Assembly: GCA_963766605.1 (NCBI GenBank)
Contig: CAVYAT010000007.1
Location: 310,001 to 374,000 of the forward strand
Reading direction: 5' to 3'
Source of the DNA: AC-49 sp963766605
GTDB lineage: Bacteria; Actinomycetota; Thermoleophilia; Solirubrobacterales; Solirubrobacteraceae
DNA length: 64,000 nt
Shown: piece by piece, positions 44,130-52,328 of the stretch
How positions within the stretch are numbered: position 1 is the first letter of the stretch
Layout: each line of letters opens with the position of its first letter
Notes under the pieces: generated by a model
What the model was told of the DNA's origin: nothing
Databases searched by the model: none
Seen by the model: the letters and a program-made list of their open reading frames with translations, nothing else
Program-made: the position numbers and the translations under genes

Positions 44130-46132
44130 GCCGTCAGTGCCCCGGCGCGGCGGCCTGTGGCTCCGGGCTTCGCATCGGGACGCCGGCGGCGGCGTAGGCC
44201 TCGGGCGCATCGAGCGTCTCCGCCGCGAGCAGGGCGTGGGCGAGGCCGTCGAGCTCGTCGCGGTGCTCGGTGAGCACGCCGGTCACGTCGGCGTGCGCCT
44301 CGTCGACGAGGCGATGGACCTCCTCGTCGAGCGAGCCACTGCGTCTGCTGGGAGCTCTCACTCGCACCGGGCAGGAATGGCCCCTGGCCGTCGCCGGAGG
44401 CCCACGTGATCGGGCCGAGCTTCTCGCTCATGCCCCAGCGCCCGACCATCTCGCGCGCGATCTGGGTGAGCTGCTGGAGGTCGGATTCGGCGCCGGTGCT
44501 GATCGCCCCGTAGACGACCTCCTCGGCGACGCGGCCACCGAGCGCGACCCGGATCTTCGCCTCGAGCTCCTCGCGCGAATAGGAGACGCGGTCCGAGTCA
44601 GGCGTCGACAGCGTGACGCCGAGCGCCGACCCGCGCGGGATGATCGAGACCTTGCGCACCGGATCGGCGCCGGGCGTCAGCATCCCGACCAGCGCGTGGC
44701 CGGATTCGTGGTAGGCGGTGCGCTCGCGATCGGCCGGGCTGAGCACGATCCCGCGCGGCGCGCCGAGCAGGATCTTCTCGAGCGAGTCGGTGAAATCGGC
44801 CATCGACACCTGGTCGTGCTCGCGACGGGCGGCGAGCAGCGCCGCCTCGTTGGCGAGATTGGCCAGATCGGCGCCGACCATCCCCGGCGTCGTCGCCGCC
44901 AGGGCGTCGAGATCGACGTCGTCGGCCAGCGGTATCGACCGCGTGTGGACATTGAGGATCTGTCGGCGGCCCGCGCCGTCGGGCGGCTGCACCGCCACTC
45001 GCCGGTCGAAGCGGCCGGGCCGCAGCAGCGCCTGGTCGAGGATCTCCGAGCGGTTGGTCGCGCCGAGGACGACGACGGCCTCGGTCGACTCGAAGCCGTC
45101 CATCTCGGTCAGGATCTGATCGAGCGTCTGCTCGCGCTCGTCGTTGGCGCCGCTGATCGCCGCTGACCCCTGGCGCGAGCGGCCGATCGCGTCGAGCTCG
45201 TCGATGAAGATGATCGACGGCGCGGCCGCCTTGGCCTTGGCGAACAGGTCTCTCACGCGCGAGGCGCCGACGCCGACGATCGCCTCGATGAACTCCGACG
45301 CCGCGATCGAGAAGAACGCGGCGTGCGCCTCGCCGGCGACCGCGCGCGCCAGCAGCGTCTTCCCGGTTCCGGGCGGCCCGTAGAGGAGCACGCCGTGCGG
45401 CATCCGGCCGCCGAGCCGCGTGTAGCGGTCGGGCGATTTGAGGAAGTCGACGATCTCCGTGAGCTCCGCCTTCGCCTCGTCGATCCCGGCCACGTCCTCG
45501 AACGTCACGCGGATCTGCTGGGGATCGACCCGCCGGGCCTGCGAACGACCGAAGGTTCCCAGCCCGCCGAGTCCGCCGGCGCCCCGAGCCCGGCGGGCGA
45601 AGAACCAGAACAGCCCGATGAGCAGCAGCGTCGGGCCGAAGCCGAGCAGGATCTCCTGTAGGGCCGACGTGCCGGGGTTCGGATTCTTTGCGTCGACCTC
45701 GACCCTCTTGTCGCGCAGCAGGGTGCTCAGTGAGACGCTGTCCCAGAACTCCGGGACCTGCGTGGCGAACAGCGTCGTCGGCGTCGCCTTCTTGTCATTG
45801 GGCGGGTAGCGGAGCTTGGCGGCGAATGTCCCCTTGATCGTGTCGCCCTTCGCCGAGATCGACTTGACATGCCCCGACTGGACCTGCCGGAGAAAGTAGG
45901 GGCTGAACGGGACCTTCACCCGCGGCTGCCCAGCGGGCCTGGTCATCAGCACCGCCACCCAGTTGAGCGCGAGCACGGCGATGAGGAGGATCCAGAACGA
46001 GCGCTGCCGGTGCGGCGGGACCGGCTTGTGCTCGTCGGGTGTCCCGCGGCCGTCGGGCGCGGGCGCGACCCGCCAGCCGCCCTCGTCTCGAGGCATCGGC
46101 GGCGGTACGGCGCTGCGACGGTGACGGAGCAT
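44126..46132 (-). CDS. ftsH: ATP-dependent zinc metalloprotease FtsH, C-terminus frameshifted
   Basis: As read, 668 residues. Two membrane helices (WILLIAVLALNWVAVL and PTLLLIGLFWFFA) flank an outer domain. The AAA module has Walker A GPPGTGKT, Walker B IIFIDELDAI and the SRH stretch RPGRFDRRVAV. The M41 zinc motif is HESGH. FtsH degrades misfolded and regulatory membrane proteins. After GASESSQQT the frame turns Arg/Pro-rich, while the next frame holds the expected C-terminal helix (SLDEEVHRLVDEAHADV, AHALLAAETLDAPEAYA) ending at 44134. Skipping one base near 44345 restores a normal protein. Either an indel in the sequence or a real loss of the last 70 residues. Confidence 0.88.
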   Translation of the reverse strand: MLRHRRSAVPPPMPRDEGGWRVAPAPDGRGTPDEHKPVPPHRQRSFWILLIAVLALNWVAVLMTRPAGQPRVKVPFSPYFLRQVQSGHVKSISAKGDTIKGTFAAKLRYPPNDKKATPTTLFATQVPEFWDSVSLSTLLRDKRVEVDAKNPNPGTSALQEILLGFGPTLLLIGLFWFFARRARGAGGLGGLGTFGRSQARRVDPQQIRVTFEDVAGIDEAKAELTEIVDFLKSPDRYTRLGGRMPHGVLLYGPPGTGKTLLARAVAGEAHAAFFSIAASEFIEAIVGVGASRVRDLFAKAKAAAPSIIFIDELDAIGRSRQGSAAISGANDEREQTLDQILTEMDGFESTEAVVVLGATNRSEILDQALLRPGRFDRRVAVQPPDGAGRRQILNVHTRSIPLADDVDLDALAATTPGMVGADLANLANEAALLAARREHDQVSMADFTDSLEKILLGAPRGIVLSPADRERTAYHESGHALVGMLTPGADPVRKVSIIPRGSALGVTLSTPDSDRVSYSREELEAKIRVALGGRVAEEVVYGAISTGAESDLQQLTQIAREMVGRWGMSEKLGPITWASGDGQGPFLPGASESSQQTQWLARRGGPSPRRRGARRRDRRAHRAPRRARRPRPRPARGGDARCARGLRRRRRPDAKPGATGRRAGALTA

Positions 46133-46134
46133 CG

Positions 46135-46932
46135 TCAGGGCGTGAGCACCACCGCGGCCTCGGGCGTGGCGACGTGGAAGCTGAAGCTCTCCTGCAGATA
46201 CAGGCGGACAACCTCTTCGTCGTGTGAGTCGTAGCCGATCGAGTGGTCCTGCCCGGACTCGAACAGGAAGTCGCCGCCACGCAGCGACAGGACGATGGCG
46301 CCGGTCACGCCCGGCGCCCAGACGATCGGTCCCTCGACGATCTTGCGGAGGTGCTCCAGCAGCGGGTAGCCGCCGTGCTCGGACGTCTCGATCACACGCC
46401 GGTACTGCTCGCGCCCCAGCGCCAGTCCATACGGCCCGGCGACGCCGCTGTTGAGGAGCTGGTCGAGGGCCACCGCGATCTGGCGCGGATATGCCTCCGC
46501 CTTGCCGAGCGGCGCCTGCTCGTACGGGGAGGCCTCGGCGATGCCGGTGATCGCGCCGCTCCAGCCGTGGAACACCGCCACGTTCTCGGCCACCGCGATC
46601 TGGTGAGCGGCCTTGTCGAGCGTCTCGAGGTCGACATCGTCGGCGCCGCGATCGGCGTCGCGCAGCTCGGCTCGCGAGAGCTCGAAGTCCGCCCGCAGCT
46701 CGACCAACGCGAGTACACGGCGCTGGAGCCCCGAGACCCCCTCGCTCGGTGGCGACTTCAGCGCGCTGGTGCGCCCGAGGTTGGTCGCCGAACGCTCCCA
46801 GCCATGGGGCCCGGAGAAGTCGACGAGCTTTCGCGCGGCGAGGGCGGGGGCCAGTCGTGTCCGCGCCTCATCGTCGAGCAGTTCCCAGCCGGCGTCGCTG
46901 ATCGGCGCACGTGATCGCAGCAGGTGGTTCAT
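46135..46932 (-). CDS. Encapsulin nanocompartment shell protein (family 1)
   Basis: 265 residues, the normal length for a T=1 family-1 shell with an HK97-type fold. Diagnostic stretches are the opening MNHLLRSRAPISDAGWELLDDEA, cut here as NHLLRSRAPIS and WELLDDEAR; RKLVDFSGPHGW; the E-loop region LVELRADFELSR; and the close FSFHVATPEAAVVL. The shell encloses an enzyme bearing a C-terminal loading peptide. The ATG overlaps the stop of the DyP peroxidase gene, whose C-terminus carries that peptide, so shell and cargo are co-translated. It likely serves in oxidative stress defence. Confidence 0.96.
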   Translation of the reverse strand: MNHLLRSRAPISDAGWELLDDEARTRLAPALAARKLVDFSGPHGWERSATNLGRTSALKSPPSEGVSGLQRRVLALVELRADFELSRAELRDADRGADDVDLETLDKAAHQIAVAENVAVFHGWSGAITGIAEASPYEQAPLGKAEAYPRQIAVALDQLLNSGVAGPYGLALGREQYRRVIETSEHGGYPLLEHLRKIVEGPIVWAPGVTGAIVLSLRGGDFLFESGQDHSIGYDSHDEEVVRLYLQESFSFHVATPEAAVVLTP

Positions 46933-47918
46933 CGCAGTGCTCCCTTGAGGCTTCCGATTCCTAGCGAGCCGTCGGCCGCCGCGGCGGGAACCCCATGATC
47001 GTCGTCGAGGAATGTGGCCGAGGGGACGAAGAACAGGCTGCCGGTGACCGCCGTCGAGAAGTCCAGCACCCGATCATGGTTGCCGGGTGGCTTTCCGATG
47101 AACATGTTCCTGAGCATCTCCTCGATCACCTCCGGGGTGCGGGCGTACCCGATGAAGTAGGTCCCGAACTCGCGCGCGCCGACGCGGCCGAACGGCATGT
47201 TGAACCGCATGATCTGGCGCTCCTCGCCGTCGTCGTCGACGATCGTATTCAGCGCCACGTGCGAGTTGGCCGGCTTGGTGTCGTCGGGCAACTCGATGTC
47301 GCTGAGCTTCTCGCGGCCGATCGCTCGCTCCTGCTCCTCGACCGGCAACGCATCCCAGGCCGTCAGGTCGTGGAGGTACTTCTGCACGATGGCGTAGCTC
47401 CCACCGGCGAACTCCGGGTCTTCGTCGCCGATCACGACCGCCGCTGCCGCCGCGTCGCCCTCGGGATTCTCCGTGCCATCGACGAATCCGAGCAGGTCGC
47501 GATCGTCGAAGGACCGGAACCCGTGCACTTCGTCGACCACCTTCGCCTGCCCGGCGAGCCGATCGGCGATCCGCCCGGCAAGCTCGAAGCACATGTCCAT
47601 CCGGCGGGCGCGGATGTGCACCAGCAGGTCGCCCGGGGTCGCGACCGCGGTGTGCCGCGCACCCTCCAGGCGGTGAAACGGATGCAACCCGGCCGGCCGC
47701 GGCGCGCCGTAGAGCCGGTCCCACAGCTGCGAACCGAGACCGGCGACACAGGTCAGCGCACCGTCGGGAATCCGGAAGCCGACCGACCGTCGCAGCCCGC
47801 CGAGATCCGCCAGCAGATCACGCACCGCATCCTCCGCGCCGTCGTCCACGGTCAGGACGAGGAAGATCGCCGCCTCGGTTAGCGGCGTCAGGACACCCTG
47901 AGGCTCGGCTTCACCCAC
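46929..47918 (-). CDS. DyP-type haem peroxidase, encapsulin cargo
   Basis: About 329 residues from GTG 47918; the upstream frame is Ser/Arg-rich and not coding. DyP features include GFVDGTENP (the GxxDG motif with catalytic Asp), SHVALN with the proximal haem His region, and MRFNMPFG. The protein ends in DGSLGIGSLKGALR, the encapsulin-loading peptide found on cargo DyPs. It oxidises dyes and phenolics with H2O2, here inside the shell encoded directly downstream. The GTG follows the DksA-like gene by ten bases, so that gene is probably in the same transcript. Confidence 0.95.
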   Translation of the reverse strand: MGEAEPQGVLTPLTEAAIFLVLTVDDGAEDAVRDLLADLGGLRRSVGFRIPDGALTCVAGLGSQLWDRLYGAPRPAGLHPFHRLEGARHTAVATPGDLLVHIRARRMDMCFELAGRIADRLAGQAKVVDEVHGFRSFDDRDLLGFVDGTENPEGDAAAAAVVIGDEDPEFAGGSYAIVQKYLHDLTAWDALPVEEQERAIGREKLSDIELPDDTKPANSHVALNTIVDDDGEERQIMRFNMPFGRVGAREFGTYFIGYARTPEVIEEMLRNMFIGKPPGNHDRVLDFSTAVTGSLFFVPSATFLDDDHGVPAAAADGSLGIGSLKGALR

Positions 47919-47928
47919 GACGCGAGGG

Positions 47929-48258
47929 CTACCCCTGCCCGTGTCGGTCCTGCTCCGCGACGGTCCGCTCGGCGGTCGGGAAGGCCTCGAGCCGGTCATC
48001 GGGGATCGCTTCGCCGCTGTCGATGGAGACCCCATAGGTTCCGGCCTCCAGCCGCGCCTCGGCGCGTTCGAGCGCCGCCAGCTGCTCGGCGAGATCCTCC
48101 GCGCGGCCGGCGTCAAACTCGCTCTGGTAGAGGTTCTCCGAGCCGCGGTCGCCCGGTTCGTCCTGCGTCTCGCGATCGCGCTCTCCGAGGCTGGCCGTCG
48201 CCTGCTCGATGCGCTCTCGTTCCTGGCGCAGCAGCTCTCGTGCACGCTCGGTATCCAT
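47929..48258 (-). CDS. DksA/TraR-family protein lacking the zinc-finger cysteines
   Basis: 109 residues. A long coiled-coil hairpin (RARELLRQERERIEQATASL to LAEQLAALERAEARLEAG) leads to GTYGVSIDSGEAIPDDRLEAFP. In DksA relatives this is GTYGxCxxCGxxI; both first Cys are Ser here and the second pair is missing (the tail is TVAEQDRHGQG). The coiled coil can still enter the RNA polymerase channel, but zinc binding is lost. Ten bases separate it from the DyP start, suggesting it heads the encapsulin operon. The divergent NAD(P)-binding gene starts 43 bases away. Confidence 0.82.
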   Translation of the reverse strand: MDTERARELLRQERERIEQATASLGERDRETQDEPGDRGSENLYQSEFDAGRAEDLAEQLAALERAEARLEAGTYGVSIDSGEAIPDDRLEAFPTAERTVAEQDRHGQG

Positions 48259-48301
48259 GGCGACAGCGTACCGGCGCAACCGCAGCGCTACTGTCGCGCC
48301 C

Positions 48302-48946
48302 ATGGACGTCGTCATCGCAGGTGGGCATGGACAGATCGCGTTGCGCTTGGAGAAGCTGCTCGCGGCGGGCGGGCACCGCGTGCGCGGCCTGATCCGCAAC
48401 CCCGACCACGCCGGCGATCTCAACGACGTGGGCGCAGACGCCGTGGTTGCCGATCTGGAGGAGCTGGATGTCGAGGAACTCGCAGACCGCATCGGCGGCG
48501 CCGACGCGATCGTGTTCGCGGCGGGCGCCGGACCGGGCAGCGGGCCCCAGCGCAAGTGGACGCTGGACTACGCCGGGGCGGTGAAGCTGATGGCGGTCGC
48601 GCGTTCCAACTCGATCGGGCGCTACGTCATCGTCTCGTCCGTCGGCGCCGATCCGCAGGCCGCCGACGACGGTGGCTTCGGGACGTATCTGCGCGCCAAG
48701 GGACAGGCGGACAAGAAGCTCGCCGAGAGCGGACTCGACTACACGGTCATCCGTCCCGGGCCGCTGACCGACGACCCCTCAACCGGCACGATCACCGTTG
48801 GCCCAGATGTCGTTGCCGGTCCGATCCCGCGCGCCGATGTCGCGGCGACGATCGCGGCCGTCCTTGACACGCCCGCGAGCTCAGGGCTCGTGCTGAACCT
48901 CCGCGGCGGCGGGCTCCAGATCGCTGAGGCGCTCGCGGGGCTCTGA
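48302..48946 (+). CDS. NAD(P)-binding atypical SDR (NmrA/SDR_a5-like)
   Basis: 214 residues with a Rossmann fold beginning VVIAGGHGQIALRLEKLL (GxxGxxxxx pattern), then DADAIVFAAGAGPGSG-like strand 4 (as ADAIVFAAGAGPG), a YVIVSSVGAD strand, and TYLRAKGQADKKL with the YxxxK-like helix. Close relatives are small NAD(P)H-binding proteins such as YwnB or BVR-B-like reductases. Substrate unknown. It starts 43 bases from the divergent DksA-like gene, with no room for separate promoter regions. Confidence 0.88.
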   Translation: MDVVIAGGHGQIALRLEKLLAAGGHRVRGLIRNPDHAGDLNDVGADAVVADLEELDVEELADRIGGADAIVFAAGAGPGSGPQRKWTLDYAGAVKLMAVARSNSIGRYVIVSSVGADPQAADDGGFGTYLRAKGQADKKLAESGLDYTVIRPGPLTDDPSTGTITVGPDVVAGPIPRADVAATIAAVLDTPASSGLVLNLRGGGLQIAEALAGL

Positions 48947-48966
48947 GGTGCATTGCGTGACCGGCC

Positions 48967-49731
48967 TCACGCGCTGGTCTCGGCGACGAACGCGAACTTC
49001 CGCACCCGTCCGTCCGTCAGCCAGTCGCTCCACAGCCGGTGGGCGGCCAGCAACTCGTCGAGGGCCTGGCGTCCGATCTGGGCGGCGATATCCGTGGCGT
49101 CGGCGGTGAACGCGGCGATCAGCGAATCGGCGATCGCTCGATGGGACTGGCTGACGTCGTCCTGCCAGCGAACGACCAGCCCGGCCCGCCCCAGGATCGC
49201 GAGCATCTCGTCCAGTGGCGTCAGCCAGACCGTGTCGGCATCGGGCATCGCCGCTCGTTCGGTATCGGTGAGCGCCGTGCCCTCCTCGATCGTGAAGGCG
49301 AACCGCCCGCCCGCGGCGAGCGCCCCGGATATCCCGGCGACCAGCGTGTCCTTGTCGGCGAAGGCGAGCATCGTCTCCAGCAGCAGCACCACGTCGAACG
49401 GGCCGGGCGGGACCGGGGGGATCCGCGAGACCTCGAAGCGACACGGCAGGTCGCCGGCGCTCGCGCGGGCGATGTCGATGGCGCTGGCGCTGTAGTCGAC
49501 GCCCAGATAGGTGCACCCGAACTCGGCCGTGATCAGTCGCCCGGGGCCCGCGACGCCGCAGCACAGATCCAGCACCGACACCCCGGGAGCGATGCCGGCC
49601 CGGCCCGCGAGCGCCCGAATTTCCGAGGCGCTCATGAAGCTCTCCTGTTCGACGAACCCGCCGGGAGGGTAGGCCGACACCCGGGCCCGTTGCAGGGCTT
49701 GGACGAACGGGGCGCGTTCGTCCTGCTTCAT
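48967..49731 (-). CDS. Class I SAM-dependent methyltransferase
   Basis: 254 residues from the ATG at 49731. The SAM motif is VLDLCCGVAGPGRLI (about residues 52-66), with YLGVDYSASAI at strand 2 and FDVVLLLETMLAF at motif II. C-terminal to the core is a helical cap (QSHRAIADSLIAAFTADA). Of the ubiE/UbiG-like methyltransferase group; the substrate cannot be inferred. It is convergent with the SDR gene and divergent from the CDP-alcohol phosphatidyltransferase gene 70 bases away. Confidence 0.85.
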   Translation of the reverse strand: MKQDERAPFVQALQRARVSAYPPGGFVEQESFMSASEIRALAGRAGIAPGVSVLDLCCGVAGPGRLITAEFGCTYLGVDYSASAIDIARASAGDLPCRFEVSRIPPVPPGPFDVVLLLETMLAFADKDTLVAGISGALAAGGRFAFTIEEGTALTDTERAAMPDADTVWLTPLDEMLAILGRAGLVVRWQDDVSQSHRAIADSLIAAFTADATDIAAQIGRQALDELLAAHRLWSDWLTDGRVRKFAFVAETSA

Positions 49732-49801
49732 GGCTGCGAGGATCGCACACGAGCCGGTGGTCTGACGGCGGGCAGGCGCGCCGTGAGCGGGAAGGATCGG
49801 T

Positions 49802-50656
49802 ATGGCGGGGGCGTCATTGCTCCGTATGGAGGTCAAGCACGCGGCTGCGGGTGCGGCGGTTGGCGTGCCCACGCGCGCCGCACAACTCACACGGGCGGTG
49901 CGAGCCGGCCTGGTGGCCGGAATCACCGCCCAGATACTGCTGGTCGCTGCGCTTGCGGAGACGGTCCGCCTCAGCGGCGTGCGCCTCAGCGCCGCCGGTT
50001 GGGTCGTCGGGCTCGCCTGCATCGTGGTCATGAACGCCGGCCTGGTGTTCGGGCTGTCGCACTACCGCTCCGACCGCCTCAGCCCGGCCGACTGGGTGAC
50101 CCTCGCGCGAGCGACGCTCACCGTCGGCGTTGCCGCCCTGGTCGCGGACTCGTTCGACCAGCCGGTCCCGACGGTGTTGCTGGTGTCACTCGCGGCCGTC
50201 GCCCTCGCCCTCGATGCCGTCGACGGCTGGGTCGCGCGGCGCACGAAGACGGCGACATTCGGCGCGCACTTCGACGCCGAGGTCGACGCGTTCTTGATCT
50301 TCATCCTGAGCGTCTACGTCGCCCGCTCGGCCGGAGCGTGGGTGCTGGCGATCGGCCTGGCGCGGTACGTGTTCCTCGTCGCCGGGTGGCTGGCGCCGTG
50401 GATGCGCAAGCCGCTCCCGGCGCGCCACTGGCGCAAGGTCGTCGCCGCGACGCAGGGGGTCGTGCTGGCGGTCGCCGCCACAGACGTCCTGCCGGAGGCG
50501 CTGACACAGGTGATGCTCGCCGGGGCGCTCGTGCTGCTCGCCGAGTCGTTCGGCCGCGACGTGGGATGGTTGTGGGTGCACCGGTTCGCCACCACCGTCG
50601 ACGGTGACCGCGCCGCCGCCGCCGCCGCCGCCGGCCGGACCGAGCGCCGACCGTGA
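49802..50656 (+). CDS. CDP-alcohol phosphatidyltransferase-family membrane enzyme
   Basis: 284 residues with six or so membrane helices. The family motif is complete: LDAVDGWVARR, then G.HFDAEVDAFL (D-x2-D-G-x2-A-R, G, and D-x3-D), which binds two metal ions and the CDP-alcohol. Such enzymes attach an alcohol headgroup to a lipid. The C-terminal tail is Ala/Arg-rich. It is the first gene of a six-gene run on this strand reaching to ribA; its 3' end overlaps the following sulfatase-like gene by 53 bases. A second ATG lies at 49826. Confidence 0.88.
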   Translation: MAGASLLRMEVKHAAAGAAVGVPTRAAQLTRAVRAGLVAGITAQILLVAALAETVRLSGVRLSAAGWVVGLACIVVMNAGLVFGLSHYRSDRLSPADWVTLARATLTVGVAALVADSFDQPVPTVLLVSLAAVALALDAVDGWVARRTKTATFGAHFDAEVDAFLIFILSVYVARSAGAWVLAIGLARYVFLVAGWLAPWMRKPLPARHWRKVVAATQGVVLAVAATDVLPEALTQVMLAGALVLLAESFGRDVGWLWVHRFATTVDGDRAAAAAAAGRTERRP

Positions 50657-52322
50657 AGTCACCACTCCGAGTGGCCCCCGCAGCAGACGCCAGCGCGTTC
50701 GCACGGGGATCGTCGTCGCGCTCACCGTCATCGCGCTGCTGCTCGTGTGGAGCGCGCTCGTCATCCCCGACCAGCCGACCCGCCTGAAGTTCGGCGCGTT
50801 CGTGGCCATCCCGCTCGAAGGTCTGCTTCTCATCGGCCTGGCGCTCGCTCTGCCGCCGAAGGCGCGGCGCATCGCGGCCTGGATCCTCGGGCCGATTCTC
50901 GCCGGAGTGATGGTCCTGAAGCTTCTGGACCTGGGGTTCTGGACCGGGTTTGACCGGCCGTTCGACTTCTATCAGGACCTGAGCTACGCCAAGATCGGCA
51001 GCGAGACGCTGCGCGACTCGATCGGCGGGGTCAACGCGAAGCTCGTCATCTTCGGGTTGCTGGCGGTGGCCATCGCGCTGCTGGTGGTCATGACTCTCGC
51101 GGTGCGTCGGCTGATGACCGTCGCGGCCGATCATCGGCGCGGGTCGCTGCGCGTCGTCGCGGCGCTCGGCGCCGTCTGGATGCTGTGTTGGGTGTTCGGC
51201 GCGCACCTCGTCGCCGGTGCGCAGATCGCCTCCACCGACTCCGCCGGCGTGGTCTTCGATCAGGTCAGCGCGCTGCGCGCCGATCTGCGCGACCACGGCG
51301 TCTTCGCCAAGGAGATCGCCCACGACCCGTACCGCAACACGCCCTCCAACCAGCTGCTGACCGGCCTGCGCGGCAAGGACGTCGTCCTCGCGATCATCGA
51401 GAGCTACGGCAAGGTCGCGGTCCAGGGCTCGTCGTTCTCGCCCCAGGTCGACGCCGATCTCGCGCGCGGCACGAAGGAGCTCCAGGGCGCCGGCTTCTCC
51501 GCCCGCAGCGGCTTCCTGACGTCGACGACGTTCGGCGGCATCAGCTGGCTGGCCCATTCCAGCATCCAGTCGGGTCTCACGGTCAACAACCAGCGCCGCT
51601 ACGACCAGCTCATCAAGACCAACCGCTTCACCCTCAGTGACGCGTTTGACCGGGCCGGGTGGCGGACCGTCGACGACGTGCCGTCCAACGCGCGCGCGTG
51701 GCCTCCGGGGAAGACCTTCTACCACTACACCAAGCTCTACGACCGGACCAATGTCGGCTATCACGGCCCCCTGTACGGCTATGCCTCGATGCCCGACCAA
51801 TACGTGTGGGCAGCGCTGCAACGCCTCGAGCTCACCAAGCGGCCCCGCCGTCCGGTCTTCGCGGAGGTCGACTTCGTGTCGAGCCACGAGCCGTGGACCA
51901 ATATCCCGCGCCTGATCAGCTGGAGGAAGATCGGCGACGGCTCGATCTTCAACACCTCTCCGCAGTTCACGACCACGAAGTCCGCGCTGTGGAGCAACTC
52001 CGACCGCGTCCGGGCGGCGTACGGCAAGTCGATCCAGTACACGATGAACGCGCTGGTGTCGTTCGTGAAGCAGGACCCGGATCCGAACCTCGTGATCGTC
52101 GCCATAGGCGACCATCAGCCGTGGACGGTCATCACCGGCCTCCCGGCGAGTCACGACGTGCCGGTCTCGATCATCGCCAAGGACCCGAAGGTGATGCAGC
52201 GGGTCGCCGGGTGGGGCTGGAACAACGGCCTTCAGCCCAGCCCGAAGGAGCGACCCTGGCCGATGAGCGCGTTCCGCGACCGTTTCCTGAGCGCCTTCGA
52301 CTCGCCAAGCGCGACCCGCTAG
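50604..52322 (+). CDS. Membrane-anchored sulfatase/phosphoglycerol-transferase-like protein
   Basis: 572 residues. A Pro-rich cytoplasmic start, then about five helices (for example IVVALTVIALLLVW near residue 35 and LVIFGLLAVAIALLVVMTLAV near 150), then an extracellular alkaline-phosphatase-superfamily domain. Its metal-site strands are VVLAIIESYG, FAEVDFVSSHEPW and LVIVAIGDHQPW, with STTFGGISWLAH around the nucleophile position. The layout recalls lipoteichoic acid synthase LtaS, which moves phosphoglycerol groups. With the CDP-alcohol transferase before it and an acyltransferase after it, envelope glycolipid or polymer synthesis is plausible. Confidence 0.82.
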   Translation: MTAPPPPPPPAGPSADREVTTPSGPRSRRQRVRTGIVVALTVIALLLVWSALVIPDQPTRLKFGAFVAIPLEGLLLIGLALALPPKARRIAAWILGPILAGVMVLKLLDLGFWTGFDRPFDFYQDLSYAKIGSETLRDSIGGVNAKLVIFGLLAVAIALLVVMTLAVRRLMTVAADHRRGSLRVVAALGAVWMLCWVFGAHLVAGAQIASTDSAGVVFDQVSALRADLRDHGVFAKEIAHDPYRNTPSNQLLTGLRGKDVVLAIIESYGKVAVQGSSFSPQVDADLARGTKELQGAGFSARSGFLTSTTFGGISWLAHSSIQSGLTVNNQRRYDQLIKTNRFTLSDAFDRAGWRTVDDVPSNARAWPPGKTFYHYTKLYDRTNVGYHGPLYGYASMPDQYVWAALQRLELTKRPRRPVFAEVDFVSSHEPWTNIPRLISWRKIGDGSIFNTSPQFTTTKSALWSNSDRVRAAYGKSIQYTMNALVSFVKQDPDPNLVIVAIGDHQPWTVITGLPASHDVPVSIIAKDPKVMQRVAGWGWNNGLQPSPKERPWPMSAFRDRFLSAFDSPSATR

Positions 52323-52328
52323 CGCGCC

